The notes: a model not told the origin generated them from the letters alone. Shown: positions 16,897 to 26,106, numbered from the stretch's first letter. The stretch: DNA of 64,000 nt from Sporobacter sp963663605 (GCA_963663605.2 CAXXVF010000002.1:1860001-1924000), one strand, 5' to 3'. Program-made: numbers and translations.

Positions 16897-18059
16897 TTTT
16901 TTTTCTCGGCGTGCGGGATGGCATAAGTCACCTCGGATTCACGGCCTGTTTCTGGGTTTATGGCGCAATGGAACTGGCCGTTTTCCACCAGGGTCGAAAA
17001 ACAGTTGAGGCACTTGAGGCACTTATTGATGTCGTCCTGTTTGCCCGTTCGAATTTTTCGCGGCAAATCGGGGTCGGCAATGAGTCCGCGGGCGATTTCA
17101 ACCACATCCGCCTGACCGGAGGCGACAATCTCCTCCATCAGCTCCGGATCGCCGAGCGCGCCGACGGTTGCCACCGCGCACTTCACGTGTTTTTTGATCT
17201 CGGCCGCGTACTTGACGTTGACGCCGTCGGGTAAAAACATGCTCGGATGGGTCACGGTGAATACGTCCATGACTTCATGACTGCCTGCCGAGACATGGAG
17301 CAGGTCGATATGTTCCTCTACCTGCGCGGCAAATTTAATGCCTTCCTCAATACCGTAGCCGCCGTCGTAACATTCGCTGCCGCTTATGCGCATCTCGATC
17401 GGAAATTTTGGGCCGACGGCTTTACGAATCGCTTTAAGGATCTCTATCGCGATGCGGGAGCGGTTTTCAATGCCCGGGCCGCCCCATTTATCTTTTCTGG
17501 TATTCAAAGACGGGGAGAGAAACTGCGATATGAGCCAGCCGTGTCCGCCGTGAAGCGTCACCATACCGAAGCCGCAGGCTTTGGCAAAGGCAGCGCCTTT
17601 GGCATATTTGTCAACGATGTACCAAATGATGTCCTCGGGCATCTCCTGAAACGGACGCCCGTTCACTTCGCCGTCGACAGGCCCGTAGGCAATGCCGGAA
17701 CCGCCCGGGTACCTGTTTGCGCAGTTGCCGGCGTGCTGCAGTTCGGCCGTGCAGACGGCGCCCTGCCTGCGCACGGCGTCGGTTATGCGGAACAGTCCGT
17801 GGTGCGCATGCGGGTCGTCCAGACGGATGGCGTAACTTGCGCCAACGCCGAACTTGCTGTCTACGTTGCACTCGCCGACCGCGACGCATGCTGCGCCGCC
17901 GATAGCCTTGCGCTCGTAATAAAGAGCGGCTTCCGGAGGTACGATCCCGTCCCGGTCCATGTCCTGATAACCTGTCGGGGATGCGAAAATCCGGTTTTTG
18001 AACATGGTCCCCCGCAGTATTACCGGGGTAAACAGATTTGGATATTTGAATTCTCCCAT
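16887..18059 (-). CDS. FMN/FeS half of the split enoate reductase
   Basis: The 390 residues cover the FMN TIM barrel (HGGHGWLISQFLSP) and the [4Fe-4S] site, spaced C-x2-C-x3-C-x11-C, of an old-yellow-enzyme-family reductase. It ends AEKKKCS where the intact paralogue continues into the FAD domain. The ATG at 18059 aligns with the paralogue start; a GTG at 18074 is possible. The frame is lost at an 8-A run, exactly where a classic A-AAA-AAG heptamer stands in phase. The barrel-only product could fold alone, as small OYE proteins do, but would lack its NAD(P)H-side flavin domain. Downstream of a lipoprotein binding protein on the same strand. Confidence 0.85.
   Translation of the reverse strand: MGEFKYPNLFTPVILRGTMFKNRIFASPTGYQDMDRDGIVPPEAALYYERKAIGGAACVAVGECNVDSKFGVGASYAIRLDDPHAHHGLFRITDAVRRQGAVCTAELQHAGNCANRYPGGSGIAYGPVDGEVNGRPFQEMPEDIIWYIVDKYAKGAAFAKACGFGMVTLHGGHGWLISQFLSPSLNTRKDKWGGPGIENRSRIAIEILKAIRKAVGPKFPIEMRISGSECYDGGYGIEEGIKFAAQVEEHIDLLHVSAGSHEVMDVFTVTHPSMFLPDGVNVKYAAEIKKHVKCAVATVGALGDPELMEEIVASGQADVVEIARGLIADPDLPRKIRTGKQDDINKCLKCLNCFSTLVENGQFHCAINPETGRESEVTYAIPHAEKKKCS
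16896..16902 (-). promoter_or_regulatory. Candidate -1 frameshift site A-AAA-AAG
   Basis: In the zero frame the codons are GAG AAA AAA AAG TGC TCA TAG. A -1 slip on A-AAA-AAG gives GTG CTC ATA GCA, which joins KKK directly to VLIAGGG as in the intact paralogue. After a nine-base spacer, CAGGCGGC (16879-16886) can pair with GCCGCCCTG (16852-16860) with one bulge. Equally compatible with a homopolymer indel. Confidence 0.45.
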
Positions 18060-18130
18060 CGCAAAATATATCACGCAGATTGCGTGGCTGCTCCTTCCAA
18101 ATATGAATCGTTTTATTTAATATGGAGACC

Positions 18131-18157
18131 TGGAGGCCGGGTTATCTCCGGCCTCCA
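18131..18157 (-). terminator. Hairpin between the binding protein and the split flavoenzyme
   Basis: TGGAGGCCGG pairs with CCGGCCTCCA around seven bases. There is no strong T-run on the minus strand, so it may attenuate rather than stop transcription. Confidence 0.55.
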
Positions 18158-18180
18158 TTCAGTGTTTATTGTTATAGGTT

Positions 18181-19404
18181 TTAGCTGGTCGCCATGCCGG
18201 CCGACAGTGTTTCAAAGCTGAAGTCGGTAAGCCATTGCTGATAAGTGTCCCGCGTGATCATCGTCCCCGGCAGATCGATACAGGCATAACTGTCGCCTTC
18301 GCGGACCCATTCAGGCCAGATCGACTCTTGAGTAGCCCTTCCTTCAAGGATAGCAACGACGCAGGCCGCCATGTGCCCAGATAGTTCAGCTGTTGAAATT
18401 GCGCAGCCTGCAACATAGACACTGCCTTCGTAACCGGTCCCCATCTCGGCAATAAAGGCATCGGCCTGGTCGCTGGCTACCAGCACGACGTCTTCCTTGC
18501 TCAGGCTCTCAACGGCGCGTGTTGCGCCTACGGCCCAGTCATCTACGCAAGCGACGACGAACCATCTTTCTATTTCGCTGTTCGCTGTCATGGTGGCTGC
18601 CGTCAAGTCTGTTGCGGCAATGTTAGAGAAACCGTTGGGATGCGATAGAAGGTCGCAGATATAGACATTGTCGGCCGCTTCCGGGAATTCCGCAACGAAA
18701 GTATCCTGAACGCCCGGTACACGCGCGTGGATGCCTTCGACAGCGGAAAAGTCAATGATGATGAGGCCAAGAGCACTTACGTCGATCGGGTCGGTCCAAT
18801 AGTTTGCATAATTATCGGCGAGCCATTTCATCGTCATGGCGCCGTTGCCGTATTCGTCCTGATTGACACTCGGGGCTATGATGTGTCCTTCTTCATCGGC
18901 GAACGCCGTGGGACCGCCGACATATGCCACACCAAGTTCCTCGCACACCTCATGAACGCGCGACATCAGCGAGATATCCATACCACAAATAAAGCCGTCG
19001 GCACCCTGTCCTGCCTGTGTGTACATCTCATTGATGTATGCGTCGTAGTCCTGATTGGCGTTGAAAATATTGATTTTGTAGTTTAGGACCGCACCCCAGT
19101 TTTCCAGGTTGTCATTGATCATCTGTACATAGGTTGCTGCCGTGTTGAGCGAAAGTGATACCACTTTGTAAGGGTCTCTGTTGAAGTGATCCACATTGTC
19201 TGTGACATAGCCAATTGTGCTCTCCTCGCCTGGCTGTGAATCCTCACCCGGCGCGGCCGACTCGGTCGGAGCCGCACTTTCGGGCGCCGCAGAAGACGGA
19301 GTTGCCGATTCGGCCGCCGGCGAGTTCGCCGGCTCATTGTTCCCGCAGGAAATCAACGTCAACGCCAGAATCAGTACTAAAACCATCGCTGTCACTTTTT
19401 TCAT
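18181..19404 (-). CDS. Lipoprotein periplasmic-binding protein (sugar-type)
   Basis: A 407-residue extracytoplasmic binding protein, signal ending LISC (Cys20), followed by an Ala/Ser/Pro/Glu linker to about residue 65. The remainder is a two-lobe type I fold of the Peripla_BP_4 (ribose/xylose-like) group: an N-lobe with VSLSLNTAATYVQMINDNLE, and the ADGFICG and VVLVASDQADAF strands. No ABC ATPase or permease is nearby, so it may serve a distant transporter or a sensor. Ligand unknown; position between a glycyl radical enzyme and a flavin reductase suggests a substrate of that pathway. A strong promoter and a possible operator lie upstream. Confidence 0.82.
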   Translation of the reverse strand: MKKVTAMVLVLILALTLISCGNNEPANSPAAESATPSSAAPESAAPTESAAPGEDSQPGEESTIGYVTDNVDHFNRDPYKVVSLSLNTAATYVQMINDNLENWGAVLNYKINIFNANQDYDAYINEMYTQAGQGADGFICGMDISLMSRVHEVCEELGVAYVGGPTAFADEEGHIIAPSVNQDEYGNGAMTMKWLADNYANYWTDPIDVSALGLIIIDFSAVEGIHARVPGVQDTFVAEFPEAADNVYICDLLSHPNGFSNIAATDLTAATMTANSEIERWFVVACVDDWAVGATRAVESLSKEDVVLVASDQADAFIAEMGTGYEGSVYVAGCAISTAELSGHMAACVVAILEGRATQESIWPEWVREGDSYACIDLPGTMITRDTYQQWLTDFSFETLSAGMATS

Positions 19405-19475
19405 TTTATATCCTCCTATATAATATTTTCCTCCCTGATTATATGGGTTCGCGCATCACGGAGGTTATCTTAGAC

Positions 19476-19492
19476 TAAATGAACTGCATTTA
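19476..19492. promoter_or_regulatory. Inverted repeat TAAATG-N5-CATTTA, candidate operator
   Basis: A 17-base perfect dyad placed just after the -10 of the binding-protein promoter, about where transcription would start. A LysR gene lies immediately upstream; assigning the site to it is inference. Confidence 0.4.
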
Positions 19493-19497
19493 ATCAA

Positions 19498-19527
19498 AGT
19501 ATAATTTAGTTTTTTTATGCCTGTCAA
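19498..19527 (-). promoter_or_regulatory. Promoter of the binding-protein gene
   Basis: Perfect TTGACA (19522-19527), 18-base spacer, TATACT (19498-19503) on the minus strand, about 95 bases before the start codon. Confidence 0.75.
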
Positions 19528-19599
19528 TCATCCCCGCTCTTCCGCTATGCTCTTTAATCATACCAGATGCTATATGATCCGCTTATACCAAAACATAAA

Positions 19600-19639
19600 C
19601 TGCGGTATAAAGAACACAGATAAGTTCTTTACACCGCAG
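19600..19639 (-). terminator. Terminator hairpin after the LysR gene
   Basis: CTGCGGTATAAAGAAC pairs with GTTCTTTACACCGCAG with one mismatch over 16 bp; modest A/T-rich flanks. Confidence 0.65.
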
Positions 19640-19670
19640 AATGTAATTATTAGTCTTTTATATTGGTCTG

Positions 19671-20573
19671 CTACTCCTCATCAATCCATTTAATAGTTGC
19701 AAGAAATTCTTTCGTCAATGGTGAACAGCCGTTTTTCCTCCACGCCGCTATGACATACTGTTCGCGGTATGGTTTAACAACATGATACAGCTTAATACTG
19801 GATCCAAAACGGTCACACATATTCGTACCGCCTATCGAGAATCCCCTTCCGTTTTTTACGGCCAGATCAAGCGAGAAATAGTTAGGCATATACACAATCT
19901 CTCCAGGTATAAAACCGATTTTCTTACACGTTTCAAGTGCTCTGGCCTCTGCGTCTTTCATTTCAGCAATATAAAGCAGAAATAGCGTCTGATCTTCCAG
20001 CTGCTTTACAGGTATTTCAACACTGTCAGCCAGTGGGCTGTTGGCCGCAACAGAAATATAGGTGTCTAGTTTCTTTATTTTCTTTTCTTGTATATTCAAG
20101 TATTCACCAAAACCAAGCATATACGATACAATGCAGTCAATCTTGCCGCATACAAGCGCTTCCCGGAGATCTTTAAAGCAAAAAAACTCGATCTTTATGA
20201 GTGTATCCGGAGAAACTCTTTCAAAATCTCTTGCGGCGGCCTTAAGTGTATTAAAAACCTCGGAGGACTCCATGCATCCAATGCGAAGGATATTTTCTTT
20301 GGTATCAAAAACCTTACGCATATTTAAAATTGTTACGCCGAGTTTTTCATATATCGGCTTCAGTTCGGTATACAGAAATTCTCCGTTTTCCGTCAGCTCA
20401 ACACCTCTGTTGGTACGGACAAAAAGTTTCTTGTTCAGATGCGTTTCCAACCGCTTTATCCATCTGCTGACCGCCGACTGGTTAATAAACAGATCTTTGG
20501 CGGCTTCGGACAGGTTGAGCTGCTCCGCCACCGTGAGAAAAACCTCTATCTGCTGCAACGTAATTTCGTTCAC
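19671..20573 (-). CDS. LysR-family transcriptional regulator
   Basis: A 300-residue DNA-binding regulator. It has an N-terminal winged helix-turn-helix at about 5-62 (LSEAAKDLFINQSAVSRWIKRLE) and a C-terminal two-lobe effector domain (about 90-295). Starts 63 bases after the end of the glycyl radical enzyme gene on the same strand and lies upstream of the binding-protein gene, so it probably controls this catabolic cluster; the inducer is unknown. Confidence 0.9.
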   Translation of the reverse strand: MNEITLQQIEVFLTVAEQLNLSEAAKDLFINQSAVSRWIKRLETHLNKKLFVRTNRGVELTENGEFLYTELKPIYEKLGVTILNMRKVFDTKENILRIGCMESSEVFNTLKAAARDFERVSPDTLIKIEFFCFKDLREALVCGKIDCIVSYMLGFGEYLNIQEKKIKKLDTYISVAANSPLADSVEIPVKQLEDQTLFLLYIAEMKDAEARALETCKKIGFIPGEIVYMPNYFSLDLAVKNGRGFSIGGTNMCDRFGSSIKLYHVVKPYREQYVIAAWRKNGCSPLTKEFLATIKWIDEE

Positions 20574-20636
20574 CTGGTTATCCTCCTGTATCGCTATAGG
20601 AAAGATAGTGATCTCTGATTAATTACAAATATTCCG

Positions 20637-23087
20637 TTAAAGCATCTGTTCGCTTCTGGTGATCACGTCTTCCTGAATCTCCGGAGACAGCTGAATAAAG
20701 TAGGCGCTGAACCCGCCGATACGGACAATGAGATCCTTATGCTCCAGTGGCTTGACCTTTGCATCCTTAAGCTCTTCTGTGTCTGTAATGTTATATTGGA
20801 TATGCGTTCCGCCGTTTGAGAAGAACGTGTTGGTAAACATCACGAGTTTTTCCCGGGTCTCCGAGCTGCCCAGTATTGCCGAGGAAAACTTCTGATTGAG
20901 CACTTGCGCATAGGAATCATCAAAACCCGCTTTCAATACGGAACGGATAACGGCCGTTGGGCCGTTTTTATCCATGCCGCGCATCGGCGACGCCGCGCCG
21001 TCGTCAAGCGGCTCGAAAGCTTTTCTGCCGTCCGGGAGCGCTCCAACGCCTAGTCCGCCGTAGTAATGCCAGGCAAGACCTTCCCGCGCCACGATATAGT
21101 TTTTAAACGGTGAATTGTCATAGCTTGTAATAACGCCTGCGGTAAACGCGCTGACTTCCTTCGCCATCAAATCGACTTCATCGATGTCATTGCCGAATTT
21201 GGGCTGGCCGAGGCACATCTGGCGGATCTCCTCGCCTCTCACGCCCGCAAAATCCGAATCAAGCGCGTTTAGCAGTTCATCCATCGTCAGCTTTTTATCA
21301 TCGAATACCAGCTTCTTGACAGCGATAAGAGAATCGGCGGTATCAATAACGGCTCTGTCCGAGATCCCGAACATTGAATAGTCGGGGTGCGGAATCAGAA
21401 CATCCTGCCCGATTTCCATGCTGGCCGGCAGTCCCAGCGTTGAAATAAGCGGCAGCCGTACATACTTGGACTGCACGTTTCGTGCGATGGCCGCCAGCCG
21501 GAATATCCTGTTTATAAAAAATACGTGCTGCGCCTTGAACGCATCGAACAATTCCTCAAACGTCTTGAAATCCCTGGGGTCTCCTGTTTCCGGTCCGAGC
21601 TTTTTCCCTGTGACGGACCTTCCGTTGTGAAGCGCTATATCCAAAATGGCAGCCAGGTTGTACCCCGCGATGCCTTCCGCACCGTAATGCTCGGCCCGTG
21701 ACGGCAGGCACGGATACACACAGCCCAGACCCGACCATTCGCACGCTTCCTCATAGGGAATACCGTCGTCCATATAATGCCTGATCATGACATCGTCATT
21801 CTGGAACAGCGGAATACCGCCTTTTGTTTTTAAGTTCGTTTCGACAGCTTTCATCATCAGCCAGTTCGGCGTCTGGCTGTTCCAGCGGATGCCGACGGTC
21901 GGAGATGACAGCTGCAGAAGGCCTACCATGTGCAGGAACAGATAGCTCAGCTCGTTGGCGCCGTCCGTCTTATCCTGCGTCATGCCGCCCAGCAGAACAT
22001 TGTTGATTCCGAAGTTGACCTGATGCGACTGCCTTTGGGACTCGTTTGTTACGAAAATCTGTGTTCCCCATCTCCCGATAAGCTCCGCTAAAAGTTCGCC
22101 CGCTCTGTCGATGGTTATCGTCTTATTGTTTATATCGTTAATAAAATATGGGTAAAGATATTGGTCGCCCCGGCCCCACTGTGCATTATTGTGCATCGGG
22201 TGCTCTAAAAGCTTGCAGACATTGACGATCGCCATGGCCTGCAGCGCTTCCTGGAATGTCCGCGCCGGATTCTCCGGTACATACTCTAAGATCTCCGCCG
22301 TATTCAGGAGTTCTTGTTTTCGGTCAGCGTCCGTCTCTTTTTCAGCCATCTGCCGGGCCAGTGCGGCATACCTGTGCGCATGGTCAATGACGGCCTGACA
22401 AACGATAATTGCGGCCTGCCAGAAAAAGAGCTTGTCGACATTGCTGTCCTGTGCTTCCTTAAACGCTTCTATACGGCGTCGGGCGTCTTTTGTGAATCCA
22501 GCCAGACCTTCCGTCAATATCTTCTTCCACGCAAAAACGGATGTAACCTGCCCGAATATGCCGCTGTCGAGCGTCGGGTCTTTCACCTTGGCATCCGTCA
22601 GGTCTTTAGGCCATGGGCCGTATATGGCCTCCCATGCCTTGGTGGTCATTTCAGGCGCCGTTTTTCCCGCGAACTCCTGAGAACTTTCCCTTAAAATCTT
22701 CAGGCTCTCCGGGTCCAGACCGGCGTTGGCATTGAGTGTCAGATTGATTTCGCCGTCTTCGTCCCAAAGGTCCGGGATATAGTCGCCGCAGACATCAATC
22801 GTCGTACAGGTCCCGATGACGTACGGCGTTGGCCGGCCGACGATCACATCATAATCGTGGATAGCGATGTCTATATTGTCCAGAATATTTTTAAGAAGCT
22901 TAGCCCTGCGGAGCTCGATATCTTCCCCTGTTGTGGCCCGCCAGGACTGTACCGTATATTTCTCCCGGTCGGCGCAGAGCCTCCATGGCGCCGCCCGCAT
23001 GGCTTTTTTCCACGCAAGGATACGATCGGACAGTTCCACTTCGTCTATTTGTTTGAACAGATCCTTATTTACATTTATCTGATTCAT
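20637..23087 (-). CDS. Glycyl radical enzyme, substrate unassigned
   Basis: An 816-residue member of the pyruvate formate-lyase superfamily. The glycyl radical loop is near the C-terminus (RIGGFSAYF, Gly792) and the catalytic Cys loop is SGLGCVYPC (Cys456, Cys460). GRE dehydratases and arylacetate decarboxylases normally have Glu two residues after the Cys (GCVE); here it is Tyr. That argues against an ordinary diol/choline/hydroxyproline-type lyase, and PFL's double Cys (CCVSP) is also absent. The ATG at 23087 has AGGGAG seven bases upstream. The activase gene is 28 bases upstream in the same operon. Candidate classes include a C-C bond-forming or cleaving GRE, but this is not resolved. Confidence 0.9.
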   Translation of the reverse strand: MNQINVNKDLFKQIDEVELSDRILAWKKAMRAAPWRLCADREKYTVQSWRATTGEDIELRRAKLLKNILDNIDIAIHDYDVIVGRPTPYVIGTCTTIDVCGDYIPDLWDEDGEINLTLNANAGLDPESLKILRESSQEFAGKTAPEMTTKAWEAIYGPWPKDLTDAKVKDPTLDSGIFGQVTSVFAWKKILTEGLAGFTKDARRRIEAFKEAQDSNVDKLFFWQAAIIVCQAVIDHAHRYAALARQMAEKETDADRKQELLNTAEILEYVPENPARTFQEALQAMAIVNVCKLLEHPMHNNAQWGRGDQYLYPYFINDINNKTITIDRAGELLAELIGRWGTQIFVTNESQRQSHQVNFGINNVLLGGMTQDKTDGANELSYLFLHMVGLLQLSSPTVGIRWNSQTPNWLMMKAVETNLKTKGGIPLFQNDDVMIRHYMDDGIPYEEACEWSGLGCVYPCLPSRAEHYGAEGIAGYNLAAILDIALHNGRSVTGKKLGPETGDPRDFKTFEELFDAFKAQHVFFINRIFRLAAIARNVQSKYVRLPLISTLGLPASMEIGQDVLIPHPDYSMFGISDRAVIDTADSLIAVKKLVFDDKKLTMDELLNALDSDFAGVRGEEIRQMCLGQPKFGNDIDEVDLMAKEVSAFTAGVITSYDNSPFKNYIVAREGLAWHYYGGLGVGALPDGRKAFEPLDDGAASPMRGMDKNGPTAVIRSVLKAGFDDSYAQVLNQKFSSAILGSSETREKLVMFTNTFFSNGGTHIQYNITDTEELKDAKVKPLEHKDLIVRIGGFSAYFIQLSPEIQEDVITRSEQML

Positions 23088-23115
23088 AATGGCACTCCCT
23101 TTAAGATTTACTAAA

Positions 23116-24018
23116 TTATTTCGATATAGTGCAATCCACGCCGTGTTCGATATACGCCTTCCTAACAGCTTCGACCGCCTCCGGCGGCATAACCTCCAGA
23201 TCGCGCATAACATATGGGATATCCAGCGCTTTATATTTGCTGTCACCCATCCGGTGATACGGCATGAGCTGTACGCGCGGCGGCGCCGGCAGCCCTCTTA
23301 CAAATTCTGATGTGCGCGCTATATTGCCCGGATCATCGTTTACGCCGGGTATCAGCGGAATCCGAAACAGGATATCCGCGCCGTTTTCAGCGGCTATCGC
23401 GGCGTTTTTCAGGATCAATTCATTCGATTGCCCTGTATACTTCATATGGATATCCGGGTCCATGTGCTTCAAATCAAACAACAGGCAATCCGTTAACGGG
23501 AGCAGCATTAAAAGATTTTCGGAAGGGGCGAAGCCGGCTGTTTCAATACATGTATGTATCCCTTCGTTTTTACATAAGGTAAATAACTCCTTGACAAACG
23601 GCGCCTGAAGCAACGGTTCGCCGCCCGAGGCCGTAACGCCGCCGCCACTGGTATCGTAAAACATCTTGTCGCGGCGAACCGCGTCAAAAACTTCCTCCAC
23701 GCTCATCTTCGTACCGTAACGCGTGAGCGCGTCATACGCGCAGGAGTCCGCGCACAGGCCGCAGGCCGTACATTTACTGTAGTCAATCCGATGCTTCGTA
23801 TCGTCATCTGAAATCGCGTTTTCCGGGCAGACCGTCAGGCATTTACCGCAGTGTGTACACAGGTTCTTAATAAATCCAACCTGGACCTGCGGCGGTATAC
23901 ATTCCGGATTCGCGCACCAAAGGCATGCCAGTCCGCATCCTTTGAAAAAAACGACTGTCCGGATCCCCGGCCCGTCATGTATGGAATAACCCTGGATATT
24001 TGTTATGATTGTTTTCAT
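23116..24018 (-). CDS. Glycyl radical enzyme activase (radical SAM)
   Basis: Uses S-adenosylmethionine and a [4Fe-4S] cluster to abstract hydrogen from the partner's glycine. The 300 residues carry the radical SAM motif C-x3-C-x2-C (GCGLACLWC) near residue 30. Two inserted ferredoxin-like clusters follow (CTHCGKCLTVCP and CTACGLCADSC, about 52-95), typical of activases other than PflA. GGEPL and the TIM-barrel strands follow. Its gene directly precedes the glycyl radical enzyme on the same strand, so the partner is clear. Confidence 0.95.
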   Translation of the reverse strand: MKTIITNIQGYSIHDGPGIRTVVFFKGCGLACLWCANPECIPPQVQVGFIKNLCTHCGKCLTVCPENAISDDDTKHRIDYSKCTACGLCADSCAYDALTRYGTKMSVEEVFDAVRRDKMFYDTSGGGVTASGGEPLLQAPFVKELFTLCKNEGIHTCIETAGFAPSENLLMLLPLTDCLLFDLKHMDPDIHMKYTGQSNELILKNAAIAAENGADILFRIPLIPGVNDDPGNIARTSEFVRGLPAPPRVQLMPYHRMGDSKYKALDIPYVMRDLEVMPPEAVEAVRKAYIEHGVDCTISK

Positions 24019-24095
24019 ACTGCACCTTTACCCTTTTTTTAAGCATACCACATTATTTTAAACTTATATAGACTATGATTTCCGCTAATATCCCC

Positions 24096-24125
24096 TTGCT
24101 TTTCGCCCGATTCCGGTGGTATTAT
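24096..24125 (+). promoter_or_regulatory. Promoter of the PucR-type regulator
   Basis: TTGCTT, 18-base spacer, TATTAT, about 45 bases before the ATG; lies in the 150-bp gap divergent from the activase. Confidence 0.45.
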
Positions 24126-24171
24126 GCCAACAAGAAGAAGCATTTGTAACAGATGACAAGGAGGGCTGTTA

Positions 24172-25569
24172 ATGGATAAGCCTTACATGGCTTCACCGGA
24201 AAATACGTTTATAGATGTAAGCACAGATTCATCCGGGAGTGATAAGCAGTCAAAACGGTTTATGGAATTAAAACGGTCGCTTGATATGCAGTCGCTGCTT
24301 GTCGAGCGTCTTATCGACGGAAACGGACTCGACGATCTGACCTGCGTTCTGGCTGATTTCACGAAGTGCTGCGTTTTCGTTGAAGATTCCCATCCTTCGA
24401 TTTTATCCATCGGTTTTCCCAAAAATATGCCTCCGGAACAAGAAACACTGATCCGGTCGTATTTAGCAACAGGCAACTCCTCTTTTAACAATAACTCTGC
24501 TTTTAAGAACATGGGCCCGGGACGGCCGGCCTTTTTTACAGACGATTATAACGGTTTGCCGGTTTATCATCTTGTAACCGGCATCCGCACCGACGGCGAA
24601 CGCATAGGCAAGCTGTCCATGGTCCGGTTGGGAAAAGAATTCTCAGACAATGACGTTAATATAATAAAGAATGCGGCCGGCCTTTTTGCGGTTTCACTGA
24701 TGCAGGATAAAAAAATAGCAGAGATCGAACTCCGGCTTAAGGGTAATTTCATTGAGGATTTGATTTCAACACATTATTCCGACCCGGATTCAATAATGAG
24801 CCGGGCTCGGGCGCTTGATTATAATATCACTACGCCGCACAGGGTGCTTGTTGCGGAGATAGAGAATATGAAACAGGTCATGATCCATATGGATCGCAAA
24901 CCTAAGAATATCTCAGATTTCTGGATGGAACTTATAAAAAGCATTCAAAACCAATTGAATCAGTCTTCCAACGGAATGGTTATTCATCATAATAACGAAA
25001 TTATCATTCTTGTCCAGCTCGAGACTGGCAGTCCGTCAATCGGTGGACTTAAGGCCCTGTCTGAAGAAATCATACAGCTCGTTTTAGCACAGCTGGGCGC
25101 AAAGATGTTTATCGGTATCGGAAGCCCTTGTCATGAACTGCAGGATTTTGCAAAATCATATCTGTCGGCAAAAAAATCTCTTGAAATCGGAACGTATATG
25201 ATAACGGAGGGACAAGTCCGTTCCTTTGAGCAGTTTTCAGTTCACGCACTTTTTCTCAGTACGCTGAAACCGGCTGAATTGTATAATTATGCGCGCAGTC
25301 ATCTGGGCGCTCTCCTGGATTATGACGAAAGGCATCATACCGAACTTGTTAAAACGCTTCAGGAATTTTTGTATCTCAGAAATAATGTTGAAAGGACGGC
25401 CAGAACTATCAATATGTCGGTCAGCGGGCTGAAATACAGACTGCGGAAAATAGAAAAGATCGTAGGACTTGAACTCCAGGATTATAAAACCAGTTTCGAT
25501 CTGCAGCTGGCTCTGATTATACTGCAGCTTTTCGGTGAATACAAAATCAGAAATCCCGAGGAACATTAA
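24172..25569 (+). CDS. PucR/CdaR-type transcriptional regulator
   Basis: A 465-residue cytoplasmic regulator. The N-terminal ~180 residues look like a GAF-type sensor region, the middle (~190-370) a GGDEF-like PucR domain, and the C-terminus (~400-450) the PucR-type HTH: NNVERTARTINMSVSGLKYRL. Such proteins sense small molecules and control catabolic operons. It is divergent from the activase-GRE operon with ~150 bp between, which makes that operon its likely target. GGAGG lies just before the ATG. Confidence 0.85.
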   Translation: MDKPYMASPENTFIDVSTDSSGSDKQSKRFMELKRSLDMQSLLVERLIDGNGLDDLTCVLADFTKCCVFVEDSHPSILSIGFPKNMPPEQETLIRSYLATGNSSFNNNSAFKNMGPGRPAFFTDDYNGLPVYHLVTGIRTDGERIGKLSMVRLGKEFSDNDVNIIKNAAGLFAVSLMQDKKIAEIELRLKGNFIEDLISTHYSDPDSIMSRARALDYNITTPHRVLVAEIENMKQVMIHMDRKPKNISDFWMELIKSIQNQLNQSSNGMVIHHNNEIIILVQLETGSPSIGGLKALSEEIIQLVLAQLGAKMFIGIGSPCHELQDFAKSYLSAKKSLEIGTYMITEGQVRSFEQFSVHALFLSTLKPAELYNYARSHLGALLDYDERHHTELVKTLQEFLYLRNNVERTARTINMSVSGLKYRLRKIEKIVGLELQDYKTSFDLQLALIILQLFGEYKIRNPEEH

Positions 25570-25596
25570 CCGGTTAACAAAAGGTATATATAGAAA

Positions 25597-25630
25597 TAAG
25601 GGGCTCGAGTAAACATACTCAAACCCCTTT
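25597..25630 (+). terminator. Terminator of the PucR-type regulator
   Basis: AAGGGG/CCCCTT outer stem and GAGTA/TACTC inner stem with a three-base internal loop, then TTT. Confidence 0.7.
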
Positions 25631-25682
25631 AACAGTGTATTACAGCTGCAGTTGCTTCCGTTATAAACAGCTTTTTATGGAC

Positions 25683-25919
25683 TCACGCGATCCCTTCTTC
25701 TTTATGTTTAACAACGGTATCGACTAAATCCCGGGCCGTCATGCCGTTTTGTTTCAGGTATTCGTTTAATTGCTTCAGTTCCAGTTGTTCCAGTTCTGCC
25801 TGAAGCGATGCCATTTGCGCTTTTAGCGACTTGATAACAGCCTCATGCTTGGCAATTTGAGCATTAACGGATTCAATTTCTTCCGGAATATTGCGTTCAC
25901 GCTTAACGCCGCGCGGCAT
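25683..25919 (-). CDS. Small coiled-coil protein
   Basis: A 78-residue charged protein with an uninterrupted heptad region at about 12-55 (leucines and isoleucines spaced 3/4, many Glu/Lys/Gln), then a short C-terminal segment (MTARDLVDTVVKHKEE) resembling the tail of H-NS-like or similar small nucleoid proteins. GGAGGGA is placed perfectly before the ATG. I do not assign a function. The gene is alone between convergent and tandem neighbours. Confidence 0.6.
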   Translation of the reverse strand: MPRGVKRERNIPEEIESVNAQIAKHEAVIKSLKAQMASLQAELEQLELKQLNEYLKQNGMTARDLVDTVVKHKEEGIA

Positions 25920-25993
25920 AAAAATCCCTCCTTTTCAATTTAGGGAAAGTATACCGCGCTTCGGTAATTTTTTTTGTCGAAATCGCAGATGAC

Positions 25994-26056
25994 AAAAAAA
26001 GATTACTTAATGTATCGCATCCCAAGGATATCCGGAGCAGCGATAAATCAAGTAAT
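25994..26056 (-). terminator. Terminator of the HD-GYP/kinase operon
   Basis: On the minus strand ATTACTT and TATCGC pair with GCGATA and AAGTAAT around a branched interior, followed by seven T residues. Confidence 0.75.
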
Positions 26057-26106
26057 GCTTAAGAGTTGTACATTCAGCACACCGGGCTGGAATTTTTTGC
26101 GTTATT

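Noticed and set aside
20637..23087. Assignment of the glycyl radical enzyme as pyruvate formate-lyase or choline trimethylamine-lyase.
   Set aside because: It lacks the CCVSP pair of PFL and the GCVE acid of the choline/diol group, and no partner genes of those pathways are present.
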